The notes beneath the pieces are model-generated. The model saw only the letters and a program-made list of their open reading frames with translations, made no database searches and was not told the DNA's origin. A program made the translations under genes and the position numbers. This document shows, piece after piece, positions 8,208-17,181 of a DNA stretch of 64,000 bases (its first letter is position 1; each line of letters opens with the position of its first letter). Source of the DNA: Erwinia sp. 198. GTDB lineage: Bacteria; Pseudomonadota; Gammaproteobacteria; Enterobacterales; Enterobacteriaceae. Location of the stretch: positions 42,835 to 106,834 of the forward strand of contig NZ_RHUM01000014.1 of assembly GCF_003937915.1 (NCBI RefSeq). Reading direction: 5' to 3'.

Positions 8208-8575
8208 AAATTCTCTGGCTTATCGCCTGTACCTGGCTGCTGGCGTTTTCCTGTTTGGCGGCAGAGGATAAAAGCCTGGCGTAATTGTATGGACGCGTCC
8301 GAAGGTGTTATCGCAGCTATCATAGCCTGTAACGCCGTTAAGGATGATTATCAGAACAGGCGGCTTAATGCTAATTATCAACGCTATCTGGCTGGCATGA
8401 GTACAGACGTGAAGCAAAATTTTATGCTCAGCGGCTGTGGGTTAAATTCAGGGATGAAAATTGCGGCGCTTTTACTTCTCAGGAAGCTGGCGGCACGTTA
8501 GCAGCCATCGACGGCTCAGGCTGCTACCTTAAAATGACGGCGGAACGAGCTGATGATTTTAATCGGCATTCCTGA
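8204..8575 (+). pseudogene. LprI/DUF1311-type lysozyme inhibitor gene, broken by two frameshifts
   Basis: TTG 8204 starts a signal peptide (MKILWLIACTWLLAFSCLAA) and mature start EDK. At the AAAA run (8270-8273) one extra A puts the frame into TAA; one base fewer restores KAWRNCMDASEG, then IACNAVKDDYQNRRLNANYQ, the LprI-like core with its Cys residues. A second shift near 8430 ends the frame, but the third frame continues QRLWVKFRDENCGAFTSQEA and GSGCYLKMTAERAD to TGA 8575. Together these give one ~124-residue family-length protein, so it is a pseudogene unless the assembly has errors. LprI-family proteins are periplasmic or lipoprotein lysozyme inhibitors. Confidence 0.75.
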
Positions 8576-8690
8576 AGGCAATATCTGACCACCGCCTTGC
8601 TCATAAATCACTATTCAGAAAATGGCACAGGGACAATGCTACCTTGTGCTTATAGCCACTGTGGTATCAAACAGGAATAACCGTCTGACT

Positions 8691-9782
8691 ATGATCGATC
8701 TTCATGCCCAAACCGATGTCCTCAACGACTACGTTCGCAACAATTATGCCGCTTATCTGCCATCTGGCTACCCGATTGCAGACGTTAACGCCGACAGTTT
8801 ACAGCCTGATTATCACCTCTGGCTGAACGGTGAGCCATTACCTGGCTGGCTCTCTGCTTCTTCCTCTGCGAAGGAAAGAGAGCTGCTACGCGATCGGGCT
8901 AAAGGCGCGCTGGTCGGTCTGGCGGCGGGCGATGCCGTCGGCACGACGCTTGAATTTGAGCCACGCGATCGGCACGCTGTTGACGATATGGTCGGCGGCG
9001 GGCCCTTTAACTTAAGAGCGGGTGACTGGACCGACGATACCACCATGGCGCTGTGTCTGGCAGAAACGTACCTTTATCGGGATCGGCTGGATCTTAATGA
9101 CTTCCGCAATCGCATGGTGAACTGGTATCGCTATGGCGTAAACAGCGTGACCGGGGTCTGTTTCGATATCGGTAGCGCAACGCGTTACGCTTTGGAACAG
9201 CATCTTCTGCATGGGCTGGCCTGGTTCGGCAATACCGATCCCGGCACCGCGGGTAACGCAGCGATCATCCGGCTGGCGCCTTCCGCTATTTTCCAGCGGC
9301 ACTCTCTGCTGCATACGCTTAATGATGCGGAACAGCAGGGCAGAGCCACGCATGGTGCTTTTGAATCGCTGGATTGCAGCCGGTTACTGGGGCTGATCCT
9401 GCATAAATTGCTCAACGGTGCAGATAAAAACGAGGCTTTATCGCCGCACATCTGCCCGTTCAATGCCAGAGCCGCGCTAATTAATGCGGGTGAATATAAG
9501 CAGAAGCGTCGGGACCAGATCCGTTCAAGCGGCTATGTTATTGACACCCTGGAGGCGGCATTATGGGCCGTCTGGCAGACGGATAACTTTCGGGATGCCA
9601 TTCTGCTGGCGGCTAATCTTGCGGATGATGCCGACAGTGTGGCAGCAACAGCAGGTCAGGTGGCGGGGGCGCTGTATGGCTATTCAGGTATCCCGCAGAC
9701 GTGGCGAGAAAAGCTTACGGAAGGGGGTCGCATCACCACGATGGCGGAAGAACTGTTTAAGCGCGCGCCAGAATATAACTGA
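8691..9782 (+). CDS. ADP-ribosylglycohydrolase (DraG/ARH fold), Tri1-like immunity candidate
   Basis: 363 residues from ATG 8691 (the frame is open to an ATG at 8622, but MIDLHAQTDVL is the more natural start; neither has a strong binding site). Residues 1-65 are an extension before the catalytic fold. The fold shows KGALVGLAAGDAVGTTLEF, the metal-binding DWTDDTTMALCLAE, GNAAIIRLAP, and the second metal-binding block LADDADSVAATAGQVAGALYG. Such enzymes remove ADP-ribose from Arg. Known: Tri1 immunity proteins (Ting and colleagues) use a similar N-terminal extension to plug the cognate ADP-ribosyltransferase toxin Tre1 and the enzyme to reverse its modification. Location beside an Rhs island fits this; no ADP-ribosyltransferase is visible nearby. 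Confidence 0.82.
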   Translation: MIDLHAQTDVLNDYVRNNYAAYLPSGYPIADVNADSLQPDYHLWLNGEPLPGWLSASSSAKERELLRDRAKGALVGLAAGDAVGTTLEFEPRDRHAVDDMVGGGPFNLRAGDWTDDTTMALCLAETYLYRDRLDLNDFRNRMVNWYRYGVNSVTGVCFDIGSATRYALEQHLLHGLAWFGNTDPGTAGNAAIIRLAPSAIFQRHSLLHTLNDAEQQGRATHGAFESLDCSRLLGLILHKLLNGADKNEALSPHICPFNARAALINAGEYKQKRRDQIRSSGYVIDTLEAALWAVWQTDNFRDAILLAANLADDADSVAATAGQVAGALYGYSGIPQTWREKLTEGGRITTMAEELFKRAPEYN

Positions 9783-9849
9783 TACCGGCTGACGGCAGTC
9801 GGTGAGCGATATTGCAGGCTGTAAAATTTTCGCTTTCCTGGGGGATTTT

Positions 9850-9868
9850 AAAACGTTACGTTTTTTTT
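9850..9868 (+). terminator. Possible terminator of the ADP-ribosylglycohydrolase gene
   Basis: AAAACG (9850-9855) / CGTTTT (9859-9864) with loop TTA and a T run of eight to 9868. The stem is short and AT-rich, hence low confidence. Confidence 0.35.
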
Positions 9869-10080
9869 ATTAATTTTATTGAATAGGCCTGGTTTCGTCC
9901 CGGCAGCCGCCGGTTTATGGCTAAAAGATTTGCTTTTCAACTGACCTCGCCTTGCCATGATAATGACCCGGATAGCGCCATTACTGCTTACTACGGCAGC
10001 AGATACGTTAACAGGGCAATGCCTGAAGGAGCCGTAGGGCCGCGGCTATTATGCGCCACCTGACTTTAAAGGGCTGTGCC

Positions 10081-10101
10081 AAAAAACCAGCCCGGTGGGC
10101 T
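10081..10101 (-). terminator. Second minus-strand hairpin with T tract
   Basis: Read on the minus strand, AGCCC ACC GGGCT is followed by GG and TTTTTT. Short stem; may act as backup for the terminator at 10137-10168. Confidence 0.4.
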
Positions 10102-10136
10102 TCTTATGTCAGCTGCGGCCGGTAAATATCTGGCCT

Positions 10137-10168
10137 AAAAAAAGCGCGATCCAAATTCAGATCGCGCT
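10137..10168 (-). terminator. Intrinsic terminator of yghU
   Basis: Nine-bp perfect stem AGCGCGATC (10143-10151) / GATCGCGCT (10160-10168), loop of eight, followed on the minus strand by seven T. It lies 135 bp after the yghU stop. Confidence 0.85.
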
Positions 10169-10302
10169 GGTGGGTAAATCAAACTGCGGATAAATCAGGC
10201 CCGGACGGGCTGTTCGCCCTTAGTCGGAGAAGGGATACCGTCCGATCCCGACACGCTGTTTATGAGCGCCAGAGCGTAACGCCTGTTTGTTATTAATAAG
10301 CG

Positions 10303-11169
10303 TTATTTCGCCAGCTTATCTTCGGTACGCAATTCAAAATCAGAGGCATCGTGGCGCTCGTGCAGCTGTTCGGCTGGCTCGCCCCAGGTGCGGTTGACGA
10401 TGCGGCCACGCTGAACGGCAGGGCGCTGTGCGATTTCATCGGCCCAGCGTTGCAGGTTCTTATACGCTCCTACATCCAGGAACTCGGCTGCATTGTACAG
10501 ATCGCCACGAACCAGCGCGCCATACCATGGCCAGATGGCGATATCGGCGATGGTGTAATTTTCACCCGCAATATAGCGGTTCTCCGCCAGCTGGCGATCC
10601 AGCAGATCGAGCTGACGTTTGGCTTCCATGGTAAAGCGGTCGATGGCGTATTCGATTTTTACCGGCGCGTAGTTATAGAAATGACCAAAGCCACCGCCCA
10701 GATAAGGTGCAGAGCCCTGTAGCCAGAACAACCAGTTCAGCGTTTCGGTACGGCCTGCCGGATCTTTTGGTAAAAAGTGGCCATATTTCTCTGCCAGATA
10801 AAGCAGGATGGCGCCGGATTCAAACACGCGGGTCGGGGGCGTGGTAGAAACATCCAGCAGCGCCGGGATTTTAGAGTTCGGGTTCACTTCTACAAAGCCG
10901 GAAGAGAACTGATCGCTGTCGCCAATGCGGATCAGATGCGCATCATATTCGGCCTCGTTAACGTTCAGCGCCAGCAGCTCTTCCAGCAGGATAGTAACCT
11001 TCTGGCCGTTAGGCGTGCCCATAGAATAGAGCTGCAAAGGGTGTTTGCCGATTGGCAGAATAGCTTCGTGGCGCGAACCGGCGGTCGGGCGGTTAATGCT
11101 GCCCCAGGTGCCGCCTGCGTTTTTGTTCTCCGACCAGACTTTAGCCGGCTGATAATCGTTGCTGCTCAT
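10303..11169 (-). CDS. yghU: YghU-type glutathione transferase / disulfide-bond reductase
   Basis: 288 residues, the same length as E. coli YghU, to which it reads very similarly throughout: YQPAKVW start, GKHPLQLYSMGTPNGQKVTI, GFVEVNPNSKIPALLD, VFESGAILLYLAEKYG, GHFYNYAPVKIEYAIDRFTM, and the terminal RIVNRT and LHERHDASDFE. The start at ATG 11169 is preferred over the upstream in-frame ATG at 11187 because AAGGGA lies just before it and the N-terminus matches the family. N-terminal thioredoxin-like domain to about residue 130, then an all-helical GST C-domain. Known for the family: binds two glutathione molecules and has disulfide-reductase activity. Confidence 0.93.
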   Translation of the reverse strand: MSSNDYQPAKVWSENKNAGGTWGSINRPTAGSRHEAILPIGKHPLQLYSMGTPNGQKVTILLEELLALNVNEAEYDAHLIRIGDSDQFSSGFVEVNPNSKIPALLDVSTTPPTRVFESGAILLYLAEKYGHFLPKDPAGRTETLNWLFWLQGSAPYLGGGFGHFYNYAPVKIEYAIDRFTMEAKRQLDLLDRQLAENRYIAGENYTIADIAIWPWYGALVRGDLYNAAEFLDVGAYKNLQRWADEIAQRPAVQRGRIVNRTWGEPAEQLHERHDASDFELRTEDKLAK

Positions 11170-11368
11170 AAAATTTTCCCTTTTCACGGTTGGATGGCGT
11201 AGCGGGACTGACTTCTCGCTGTTAATGGTCTAAAAATAGCGTCGATTGCCGCACTGCACCAAAAGCGGTTGTTACAGCTGATGTCAGATATAGCACCGCT
11301 ACCGCGCAGACGTTTATCTGGAAAGAGCGATCGCTACGGTAATTCAGATACTTCCGTAAGGAGAAAGA

Positions 11369-12052
11369 ATGAAGCACGACAAAGCCGCATTAAAACAGGC
11401 GGGGCTGACGCTGTCCGAGGATGGTCGCGTGTGCTGTTACTGGCAACCGTCAATGCCGGACTATCACGATAATGAATGGGGCAGGCCGGTTGTGGACGAT
11501 CGTCGTCTTTTTGAAAAAGTCTGCCTTGAAGGCTTTCACTCGGGGATGTCGTGGCAGCTCATCTATAACAAACGGGAAAATTTTCGTCGGGCCTTTGCCG
11601 ACTTCGATTTTCATCAGGTGGCGACGTTCACGGAAGACGACGTCGCCAGACTGATGGCGGATAAAAGCATTGTGCGCAATCGGGCGAAAATTCTGTCCAC
11701 TATTAACAACGCGCAGCGGGCTATTGAGCTGCTTAACGAGACGGGATCGCTGGCGGAGTGGTTCTGGCAGTTTGCGCCCGGGCCCGATGCCCGACCGGAA
11801 ATTATCGATCTGGCGTACTGGCAGCAAACCAAAACGTCGCCGGAAGCGATAAAAATGTCAAAAGCGTTAAAAAAGCGTGGCTGGACGTGGGTCGGGCCGG
11901 TAACCGCCTATTCGCTGATGCAGGCGCTGGGACTGGTGAACGACCATCTGACAGGTTGTGAATGCCGTAGGGCGGTAGAGGCGGCAAGAGATAAGGCCTG
12001 CTTACCTGGCACTAACCAGCCCGATTTCACATCGTATTCCGAAAAAGAGTAA
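11369..12052 (+). CDS. tag: DNA-3-methyladenine glycosylase I
   Basis: 227 residues. Tag-family features: RVCCYWQPSMPDYHDNEWGR near the N-terminus with the Cys and His zinc ligands, FEKVCLEGFHSGMSWQLIYN, and the C-terminal NDHLTGCECR providing the other His and Cys. The protein excises 3-methyladenine from alkylated DNA in base-excision repair. ATG 11369 is preceded by AAGGAGA. Longer at the N-terminus than E. coli Tag by ~25 residues. It stands alone between divergent yghU and prfC; in E. coli tag is elsewhere. Confidence 0.92.
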   Translation: MKHDKAALKQAGLTLSEDGRVCCYWQPSMPDYHDNEWGRPVVDDRRLFEKVCLEGFHSGMSWQLIYNKRENFRRAFADFDFHQVATFTEDDVARLMADKSIVRNRAKILSTINNAQRAIELLNETGSLAEWFWQFAPGPDARPEIIDLAYWQQTKTSPEAIKMSKALKKRGWTWVGPVTAYSLMQALGLVNDHLTGCECRRAVEAARDKACLPGTNQPDFTSYSEKE

Positions 12053-12332
12053 AAGATACGGACCGATCAGGAGAGCAAGAAAACTGTCTGGTAAGCCGCT
12101 ATAGCTGCCTGACGTAAAAAGCGACCTCGTCCTTTCGCGCCGCTGGCTTCCGCTAATGGGCGCACTTTTACGCCGCGCTTGGCGGCCTTTCTTCCATTTA
12201 CGCCAGGCATTCGCCGTTGTGGATTGTGTATAGCGTCCGAATCGGCGAAAATGCCGGCCATTGATGATTAATCGCCTGTGTCTTCCTGCGCAAACCGCGC
12301 AGCGGCGGCACAGCACCAAACAGAGTTTTTTC
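12053..12332. other. tag-prfC spacer, no supported gene
   Basis: 280 bp. A minus-strand frame with many basic residues crosses it but matches nothing I recognise. The prfC promoter presumably lies here; no clear -35/-10 pair stood out. Confidence 0.4.
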
Positions 12333-13922
12333 ATGTCAAATGCACCTTTTATGCAAGAGGTGGCTCGTCGCCGCACTTTTGCCATTATCTCGCACCCGGA
12401 TGCCGGTAAAACCACCATCACCGAAAAGGTGCTGCTGTTCGGACAGGCGATCCAGACCGCCGGTACGGTAAAGGGACGCGGCTCCAGCCAGCACGCGAAA
12501 TCCGACTGGATGGAGATGGAAAAGCAGCGTGGTATTTCGATCACCACCTCCGTGATGCAGTTCCCCTATCGCGACAGCCTGGTCAACCTGCTGGATACGC
12601 CGGGACACGAAGACTTCTCGGAAGATACCTACCGCACCCTGACGGCGGTCGACTGCTGCCTGATGGTTATCGATGCCGCTAAAGGCGTTGAGGATCGTAC
12701 CCGCAAGCTGATGGAAGTCACCCGCCTGCGCGATACGCCGATCCTGACCTTTATGAACAAGCTGGACCGGGATATCCGCGATCCGATGGAAGTGCTGGAC
12801 GAGGTGGAAAGCGAGCTGAAGATCGCCTGCGCGCCGATCACCTGGCCAATCGGCTGCGGCAAGCTGTTCAAGGGCGTTTACCACCTTTATAAAGATGAAA
12901 CCTATCTTTATCAGTCCGGTAAAGGCCACACCATTCAGGAAGTTCGCGTGGTGAAAGGGCTGGATAACCCGGAGCTGGACGCCGCCATTGGCGAAGAGCT
13001 GGCGGCACAGCTGCGGGAAGAGCTGGAGCTGGTACAGGGCGCGTCGCACGAGTTTGAGAAAGAAGCGTTCCTGAACGGCCAGCTAACGCCGGTGTTCTTT
13101 GGTACCGCGCTGGGCAACTTCGGCGTGGATCATATGTTGGATGGCCTGGTGGAGTGGGCACCGTCGCCTATGCCGCGCGCTACCGATATCCGTACCGTTA
13201 CCGCCGCAGACGAGAAATTCACCGGCTTCGTGTTTAAGATCCAGGCGAATATGGATCCGAAACACCGCGACCGTGTGGCCTTCCTGCGCGTGGTTTCCGG
13301 CAAGTATGAAAAGGGCATGAAGCTGCGCCAGGTTCGTCTGGGCAAAGACGTGGTGATTGCCGACGCGCTCACCTTTATGGCGGGCGACCGCTCGCATGTT
13401 GAAGAGGCGTATCCGGGCGATATCATCGGCCTGCATAACCACGGCACCATTCAGATCGGCGATACCTTTACCCAGGGCGAGAACATGAAGTTCACCGGTA
13501 TTCCGAACTTCGCGCCGGAGCTGTTCCGTCGTATTCGTCTGCGCGACCCGCTCAAGCAAAAGCAGCTGCTGAAAGGACTGGTGCAGCTGTCGGAAGAGGG
13601 CGCGGTGCAGGTGTTCCGTCCCGTGCACAACAACGATCTGATTGTGGGCGCGGTCGGCGTACTGCAGTTCGACGTGGTGGTGGCGCGACTGAAAAGCGAA
13701 TATAACGTCGAAGCGATCTATGAGTCGGTCAACGTCTCTACCGCCCGCTGGGTGGAATGCAGCGACGCGAAGAAGTTCGACGAGTTCCAGCGTAAAAACG
13801 AGGTAAACCTGGCGCTGGACGGCGGTGATAATCTGACTTATATCGCGCCGACCATGGTCAACCTGAATATTACCCAGGAACGCTATCCTGACGTGGTGTT
13901 CCGCAAAACGCGCGAACATTAA
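12333..13922 (+). CDS. prfC: Peptide chain release factor 3 (RF3)
   Basis: 529 residues from ATG 12333, equal to E. coli RF3. The frame is open further upstream but [20 protein letters not shown] is the family start. GTPase motifs: G1 HPDAGKTT, G3 DTPGHEDF, G4 NKLD; switch region [15 protein letters not shown]3 is a translational GTPase that releases RF1/RF2 from the ribosome after peptide release. Strong intrinsic terminator directly after the stop, so it ends a transcription unit. Confidence 0.98.
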   Translation: MSNAPFMQEVARRRTFAIISHPDAGKTTITEKVLLFGQAIQTAGTVKGRGSSQHAKSDWMEMEKQRGISITTSVMQFPYRDSLVNLLDTPGHEDFSEDTYRTLTAVDCCLMVIDAAKGVEDRTRKLMEVTRLRDTPILTFMNKLDRDIRDPMEVLDEVESELKIACAPITWPIGCGKLFKGVYHLYKDETYLYQSGKGHTIQEVRVVKGLDNPELDAAIGEELAAQLREELELVQGASHEFEKEAFLNGQLTPVFFGTALGNFGVDHMLDGLVEWAPSPMPRATDIRTVTAADEKFTGFVFKIQANMDPKHRDRVAFLRVVSGKYEKGMKLRQVRLGKDVVIADALTFMAGDRSHVEEAYPGDIIGLHNHGTIQIGDTFTQGENMKFTGIPNFAPELFRRIRLRDPLKQKQLLKGLVQLSEEGAVQVFRPVHNNDLIVGAVGVLQFDVVVARLKSEYNVEAIYESVNVSTARWVECSDAKKFDEFQRKNEVNLALDGGDNLTYIAPTMVNLNITQERYPDVVFRKTREH

Positions 13923-13952
13923 CAGGCAGGCTATATACGGTTACCCTGACAG

Positions 13953-13979
13953 GCGGCGCTTCGGCGCCGCTTTTTTTTT
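13953..13979 (+). terminator. Intrinsic terminator of prfC
   Basis: GCGGCGC (13953-13959), TTCG tetraloop, GCGCCGC (13964-13970), then nine T. Textbook rho-independent terminator. Confidence 0.95.
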
Positions 13980-14214
13980 GCCCGCGGCTGTTCGTATCCC
14001 GCCTTACAGACTCATCTTAAAAAAATGCGCTTTTGCCCATTTATCCGCCATATCAACCACAAAGGGCAGCAGAATTCAGATCAGCGTCTATATTTATTTC
14101 AACAGGACGCAAAATATGTGGCGCGGTTGCTACAAAGCCTGACTACTGCAGTCACGCCGTTTGTGACTGAAAGCTCACAGTTGTGGGTGCATCAACCTAA
14201 GAAGGAAGAGATCG

Positions 14215-14829
14215 ATGAACAAGACTAAGATTGCTAAAACTCTGATGGCTGCTCTGGTAGGTTCTGCACTGGTTAGTGGCGCTGCGATGGCAGAAGACAC
14301 CACTACGCCAAAAGTACAGTCCACGACCGACAGCGCGGGTTCTAAAATCGATAGCTCTATGAAAAAAGTCGGTGGATACATGGATGACAGCGGCGTGACT
14401 GCCAAGGTGAAAGCAGCCCTGGTTGATAACGACGCTATTAAAAGTACGGATATCTCAGTCAAAACTCACGAAGGCGTCGTAACGCTGAGTGGTTTTGTCG
14501 CTTCTCAGGATCAGGCTGAACTGGCCGTTTCCGAAGCGAAAAAAATTGAGGGCGTAAAATCCGTCAGCGATAAACTACACGTTAAAGACAGCGCAAAAAG
14601 CAGCGTCAGCGGCTATGCCGGTGATGCAGCAACAACCAGCGAAATTAAAGCTAAACTGTTAGCGGATGACATCGTACCGTCCCGCAACGTGAAGGTTGAA
14701 ACCACCAACGGTGTGGTCCAGCTTTCCGGTTCGGTAAAAACCCAGGCACAGTCAGATCGTGCTGAAGGCATTGCCAAAGCGATTGAAGGCGTCAAGAGCG
14801 TGAAAAACGATCTGGCGGTGAAATCGTAA
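14215..14829 (+). CDS. osmY: Periplasmic osmotically inducible protein OsmY, two BON domains
   Basis: 204 residues. Signal peptide [20 protein letters not shown]...AAMA, cleavage before EDTTTPK. Two BON domains, roughly 55-125 and 135-204, each with the pattern [21 protein letters not shown], then VxTxxGVVxLSG and IEGVKSV. ATG 14215 follows AAGGAAGAG. E. coli OsmY is RpoS- and osmotically induced and acts as a periplasmic chaperone-like protein. The 230 bp upstream are gene-free and should carry the stationary-phase promoter. Followed by ytjA, as in E. coli. Confidence 0.95.
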   Translation: MNKTKIAKTLMAALVGSALVSGAAMAEDTTTPKVQSTTDSAGSKIDSSMKKVGGYMDDSGVTAKVKAALVDNDAIKSTDISVKTHEGVVTLSGFVASQDQAELAVSEAKKIEGVKSVSDKLHVKDSAKSSVSGYAGDAATTSEIKAKLLADDIVPSRNVKVETTNGVVQLSGSVKTQAQSDRAEGIAKAIEGVKSVKNDLAVKS

Positions 14830-14838
14830 TACCGGCGT

Positions 14839-14861
14839 GGGCTGGCCCTTACGGCCAGCCC
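14839..14861 (+). terminator. Hairpin after osmY
   Basis: GGGCTGGCC (14839-14847) / GGCCAGCCC (14853-14861), loop CTTAC. No T run follows, so it may be an RNA-stabilising or attenuating hairpin between osmY and ytjA rather than a full terminator. Confidence 0.5.
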
Positions 14862-14934
14862 GTGACGGTGCCGTCGTCAGACAGAAATCAATAACAGATG
14901 ATGTTCGATTTTAATATAGGGTAAGGAGAAGCTT

Positions 14935-15096
14935 ATGTTTCGTTGGGGTATTATCTTTCTGGTTATCGCACTGATCGCCGCCGCATTAGGTTTCGGTGGT
15001 CTGGCAGGTACGGCAGCATGGGCAGCGAAAATCGTCTTCGTTGTCGGTATCATTATCTTCCTGATCAGCCTGTTTACCGGCCGCAAGAAGTTATAG
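14935..15096 (+). CDS. ytjA: YtjA, small DUF1328 membrane protein
   Basis: 53 residues: [35 protein letters not shown] and [17 protein letters not shown], i.e. two hydrophobic helices with a Gly/Ala-rich turn and a basic C-terminus. It matches the DUF1328 family found downstream of osmY in enterobacteria. ATG 14935 has AAGGAGAAG in front. Function unknown; expected in the inner membrane and probably co-expressed with osmY under stress. Confidence 0.92.
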   Translation: MFRWGIIFLVIALIAAALGFGGLAGTAAWAAKIVFVVGIIIFLISLFTGRKKL

Positions 15097-15107
15097 CTTT
15101 AACGCTC

Positions 15108-15135
15108 CCCACGGCAGCGCCAGCGCTGCCGTGGG
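15108..15135 (+). terminator. Long hairpin after ytjA
   Basis: Perfect 12-bp stem CCCACGGCAGCG (15108-15119) / CGCTGCCGTGGG (15124-15135), loop CCAG, 12 bp after the ytjA stop. No T run; terminator or RNA-protecting hairpin. Confidence 0.55.
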
Positions 15136-15139
15136 AAGA

Positions 15140-15310
15140 GACGTATTGCCCGTCTGCACGTCCTTTCTTTTTTCCCACGTTCACTTCTCGCAGTATCTCG
15201 TCACTTTTTTCTCACGTTCACTTCCGCCTGCATTTCATTACTCTTTTGTCCCGCATTTATTTCTCGCTACACTTCGTCATGCTTTTCACTCCCCGCATTA
15301 ACACTCATAG
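15140..15310. repeat. Degenerate 37-42 bp pyrimidine-rich repeats
   Basis: A plus-strand C/T-rich stretch where CACGTTCACTTC starts at 15176 and 15213, a variant CGCATTTATTTC at 15252, and CGCATTAACAC at 15294. The units are diverged and of unequal length. No gene is supported here. Confidence 0.5.
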
Positions 15311-15382
15311 CAATAAGCGCCAAACCGTCGTCACTACGTGAGCGTATCCTCACCGCATTAGCTATCAGAGAGGAGGAGAAAG

Positions 15383-16414
15383 GTGGGCAGACGCATTCCG
15401 ATTACGCTCGGCAATATTACGCCGCTGTCGCTGGCACCTTTTCATCCGGGCAAGCTCGCCCTGGTCTGTGAAGGCGGCGGACAGCGCGGGATTTTTACCG
15501 CAGGCGTACTGGACGAGTTTCAGCGGGTTGGTTTTAATCCTTTTGACCTGATGATTGGCACTTCCGCAGGCGCGCAGAACCTCTCTGCATTTATTTGCGG
15601 CCAGCCTGGCTATGCCCGGCGGGTGATTACGCGCTATACCACCAGCAAACTTTTCTTCGATCCGCTGCGCTTTGTGCGCGGCGGTCATCTGATCGATCTG
15701 GACTGGCTGGTGGATATCACCGCCAAAGAGTTTCCGCTGGCGATGACGGCGGGCGAAGAGGCGTTTTCGCAGGGGCGTGAGTTTTACATGTGCGCCTGCC
15801 GCAGCGACGACTATTCGCCTGGCTACTTTGCGCCTACCGCAGCGAACTGGCTGAACATTATCAAAGCCTCCAGCGCCATTCCCGGCATGTACCGGCCCGG
15901 CGTCGATCTGGAAGGCATCAGCTACCTGGACGGCGGTATCAGCGATGCGGTGCCGGTGCGCGAAGCGGCGCGGCGCGGCGCCGACACCATAGTCGTTATC
16001 CGAACCGTGCCGTCGCAGATGACCTATACGCCGCAGTGGCTGAAGCGCGTCGAGCGCTGGCTGGACAAAGGCGCGCTACAGCCGCTGGTTAATATCATGC
16101 ACCTGCATGAAGAGAGCTACCGCCAGACGCAGCAGTTTATTAACGAGCCGCCTGGCGATCTGAATATCATTGAAATCTTTCCGCCGCGTCCACTGGCAAG
16201 CATGGCGCTGGGCAGCCGCATAGCCTCGCTAAATCAGGACTATCATCTGGGTCGTCGCTGCGGCCGTTATTTTTTGGCTACAATAGGGCAGTGGCTGCAG
16301 GGCGAAGCACAGGCTACTGCGCCAGTAGTGCCGGACGTGCCGCCCGCCAATGAACCGACGATTGTGCCGTCGGCGAGCAACGATGATGATTTTCCTGAAG
16401 GATCGCTGGCATGA
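15383..16414 (+). CDS. yjjU: Patatin-like phospholipase family protein YjjU
   Basis: 343 residues from GTG 15383, with GAGGAGAAAG immediately upstream. Patatin motifs: oxyanion hole CEGGGQRG (residues ~30-37), nucleophile GTSAG (Ser in LMIGTSAGAQN, ~60), and catalytic Asp in DGGISDAVPV (~190). Predicted cytoplasmic or membrane-associated lipid acyl hydrolase; substrate not established. The ATGA overlap with yjjV shows translational coupling, as in E. coli. The last ~30 residues are Pro/Asp-rich and likely disordered. Confidence 0.93.
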   Translation: MGRRIPITLGNITPLSLAPFHPGKLALVCEGGGQRGIFTAGVLDEFQRVGFNPFDLMIGTSAGAQNLSAFICGQPGYARRVITRYTTSKLFFDPLRFVRGGHLIDLDWLVDITAKEFPLAMTAGEEAFSQGREFYMCACRSDDYSPGYFAPTAANWLNIIKASSAIPGMYRPGVDLEGISYLDGGISDAVPVREAARRGADTIVVIRTVPSQMTYTPQWLKRVERWLDKGALQPLVNIMHLHEESYRQTQQFINEPPGDLNIIEIFPPRPLASMALGSRIASLNQDYHLGRRCGRYFLATIGQWLQGEAQATAPVVPDVPPANEPTIVPSASNDDDFPEGSLA

Positions 16415-17181
16415 CTTTTGTTGATACGCACTGTCACTTTGATTTTCCGCCCTTCTGCGGCAACGAGGCGGAAAGCCTGCGGCTGGCGGCGGAAGCCGGG
16501 GTGGAAAAGATTATTGCGGTAGGCGTTTCGGCGGATCGTTTTGCCGGGGTGCTGGCACTGGCGGAAAACTATGCGCCTTTATACGCGGCGCTGGGTACGC
16601 ATCCGATGGCGATTGCCGGCCATCAGGAAGCGCATCTGCAACAGCTGGAAGATCATCTACGGCAGGGGGCGTCGAAGCTGATAGCGATCGGCGAGATCGG
16701 CCTGGATCTTTATATTGAAAACCCGCAGTTCGACAAGCAGCAGGCGGTGCTGGAGGCGCAGCTGAGGCTGGCAAGGCGCTATGATTTGCCGGTGATCCTG
16801 CACTCAAGGCGCACGCACGACAAGCTGGCGATGCAGCTGCGCAAGCTCGATTTGCCCGCGCGCGGCGTGGTGCACGGCTTTGCCGGTAGCGAGCAGCAGG
16901 CGTTAGCCTTTATCCGCGAAGGCTTTGCTATTGGGGTCGGCGGCACTATCACCTACGAGCGGGCCAGCAAAACCCGCAACGCTATTGCACGCTTGCCGCT
17001 GGCCTCGCTGCTGTTAGAAACCGATTCGCCCGATATGCCGGTGCAGGGTTTTCAGGGCCAGCCAAACCGTCCTGAAAGGATCAGGCACGTCTGGCAGAGC
17101 CTGTGCGAGATCCGCGATGAATCGCCGCAGGAGATTGCCGACACCCTGCGCGAAAATACCCGCCGACTGTTTCGGATCTGA
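16411..17181 (+). CDS. yjjV: TatD-family metal-dependent hydrolase YjjV
   Basis: 256 residues. Metal-site motifs in order: FVDTHCHFDF (residues 3-12), IGEIGLDLY, VILHSRRTHD, VVHGFAGS and LETDSPDMP. This is the TatD/TIM-barrel amidohydrolase arrangement with His, Glu and Asp ligands. TatD relatives are 3'-5' DNases; YjjV is the third paralogue in E. coli beside TatD and YcfH. Overlaps yjjU by four bases. Confidence 0.94.
   Translation: MTFVDTHCHFDFPPFCGNEAESLRLAAEAGVEKIIAVGVSADRFAGVLALAENYAPLYAALGTHPMAIAGHQEAHLQQLEDHLRQGASKLIAIGEIGLDLYIENPQFDKQQAVLEAQLRLARRYDLPVILHSRRTHDKLAMQLRKLDLPARGVVHGFAGSEQQALAFIREGFAIGVGGTITYERASKTRNAIARLPLASLLLETDSPDMPVQGFQGQPNRPERIRHVWQSLCEIRDESPQEIADTLRENTRRLFRI

Larger units (their letters stand above)
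9783..10302. other. Gene-poor spacer with terminators
   Basis: Contains terminator candidates for both flanking genes. A 48-codon frame from ATG 9917 (MAKRFAFQLTSPCHDND...) is open but unrecognised and has no obvious binding site; I do not call it a gene. Confidence 0.4.

Noticed and set aside
9917..10063. 48-codon frame downstream of the ADP-ribosylglycohydrolase
   Set aside because: No ribosome binding site or family resemblance; kept only as a note in the spacer entry.
12336..13919. Two long minus-strand frames opposite prfC
   Set aside because: Shadow frames of a perfectly conserved RF3 gene.
15108..15310. Possible CRISPR-like array (hairpin plus repeated units)
   Set aside because: Units are diverged and unequal, with no unique spacers between identical repeats and no cas genes.
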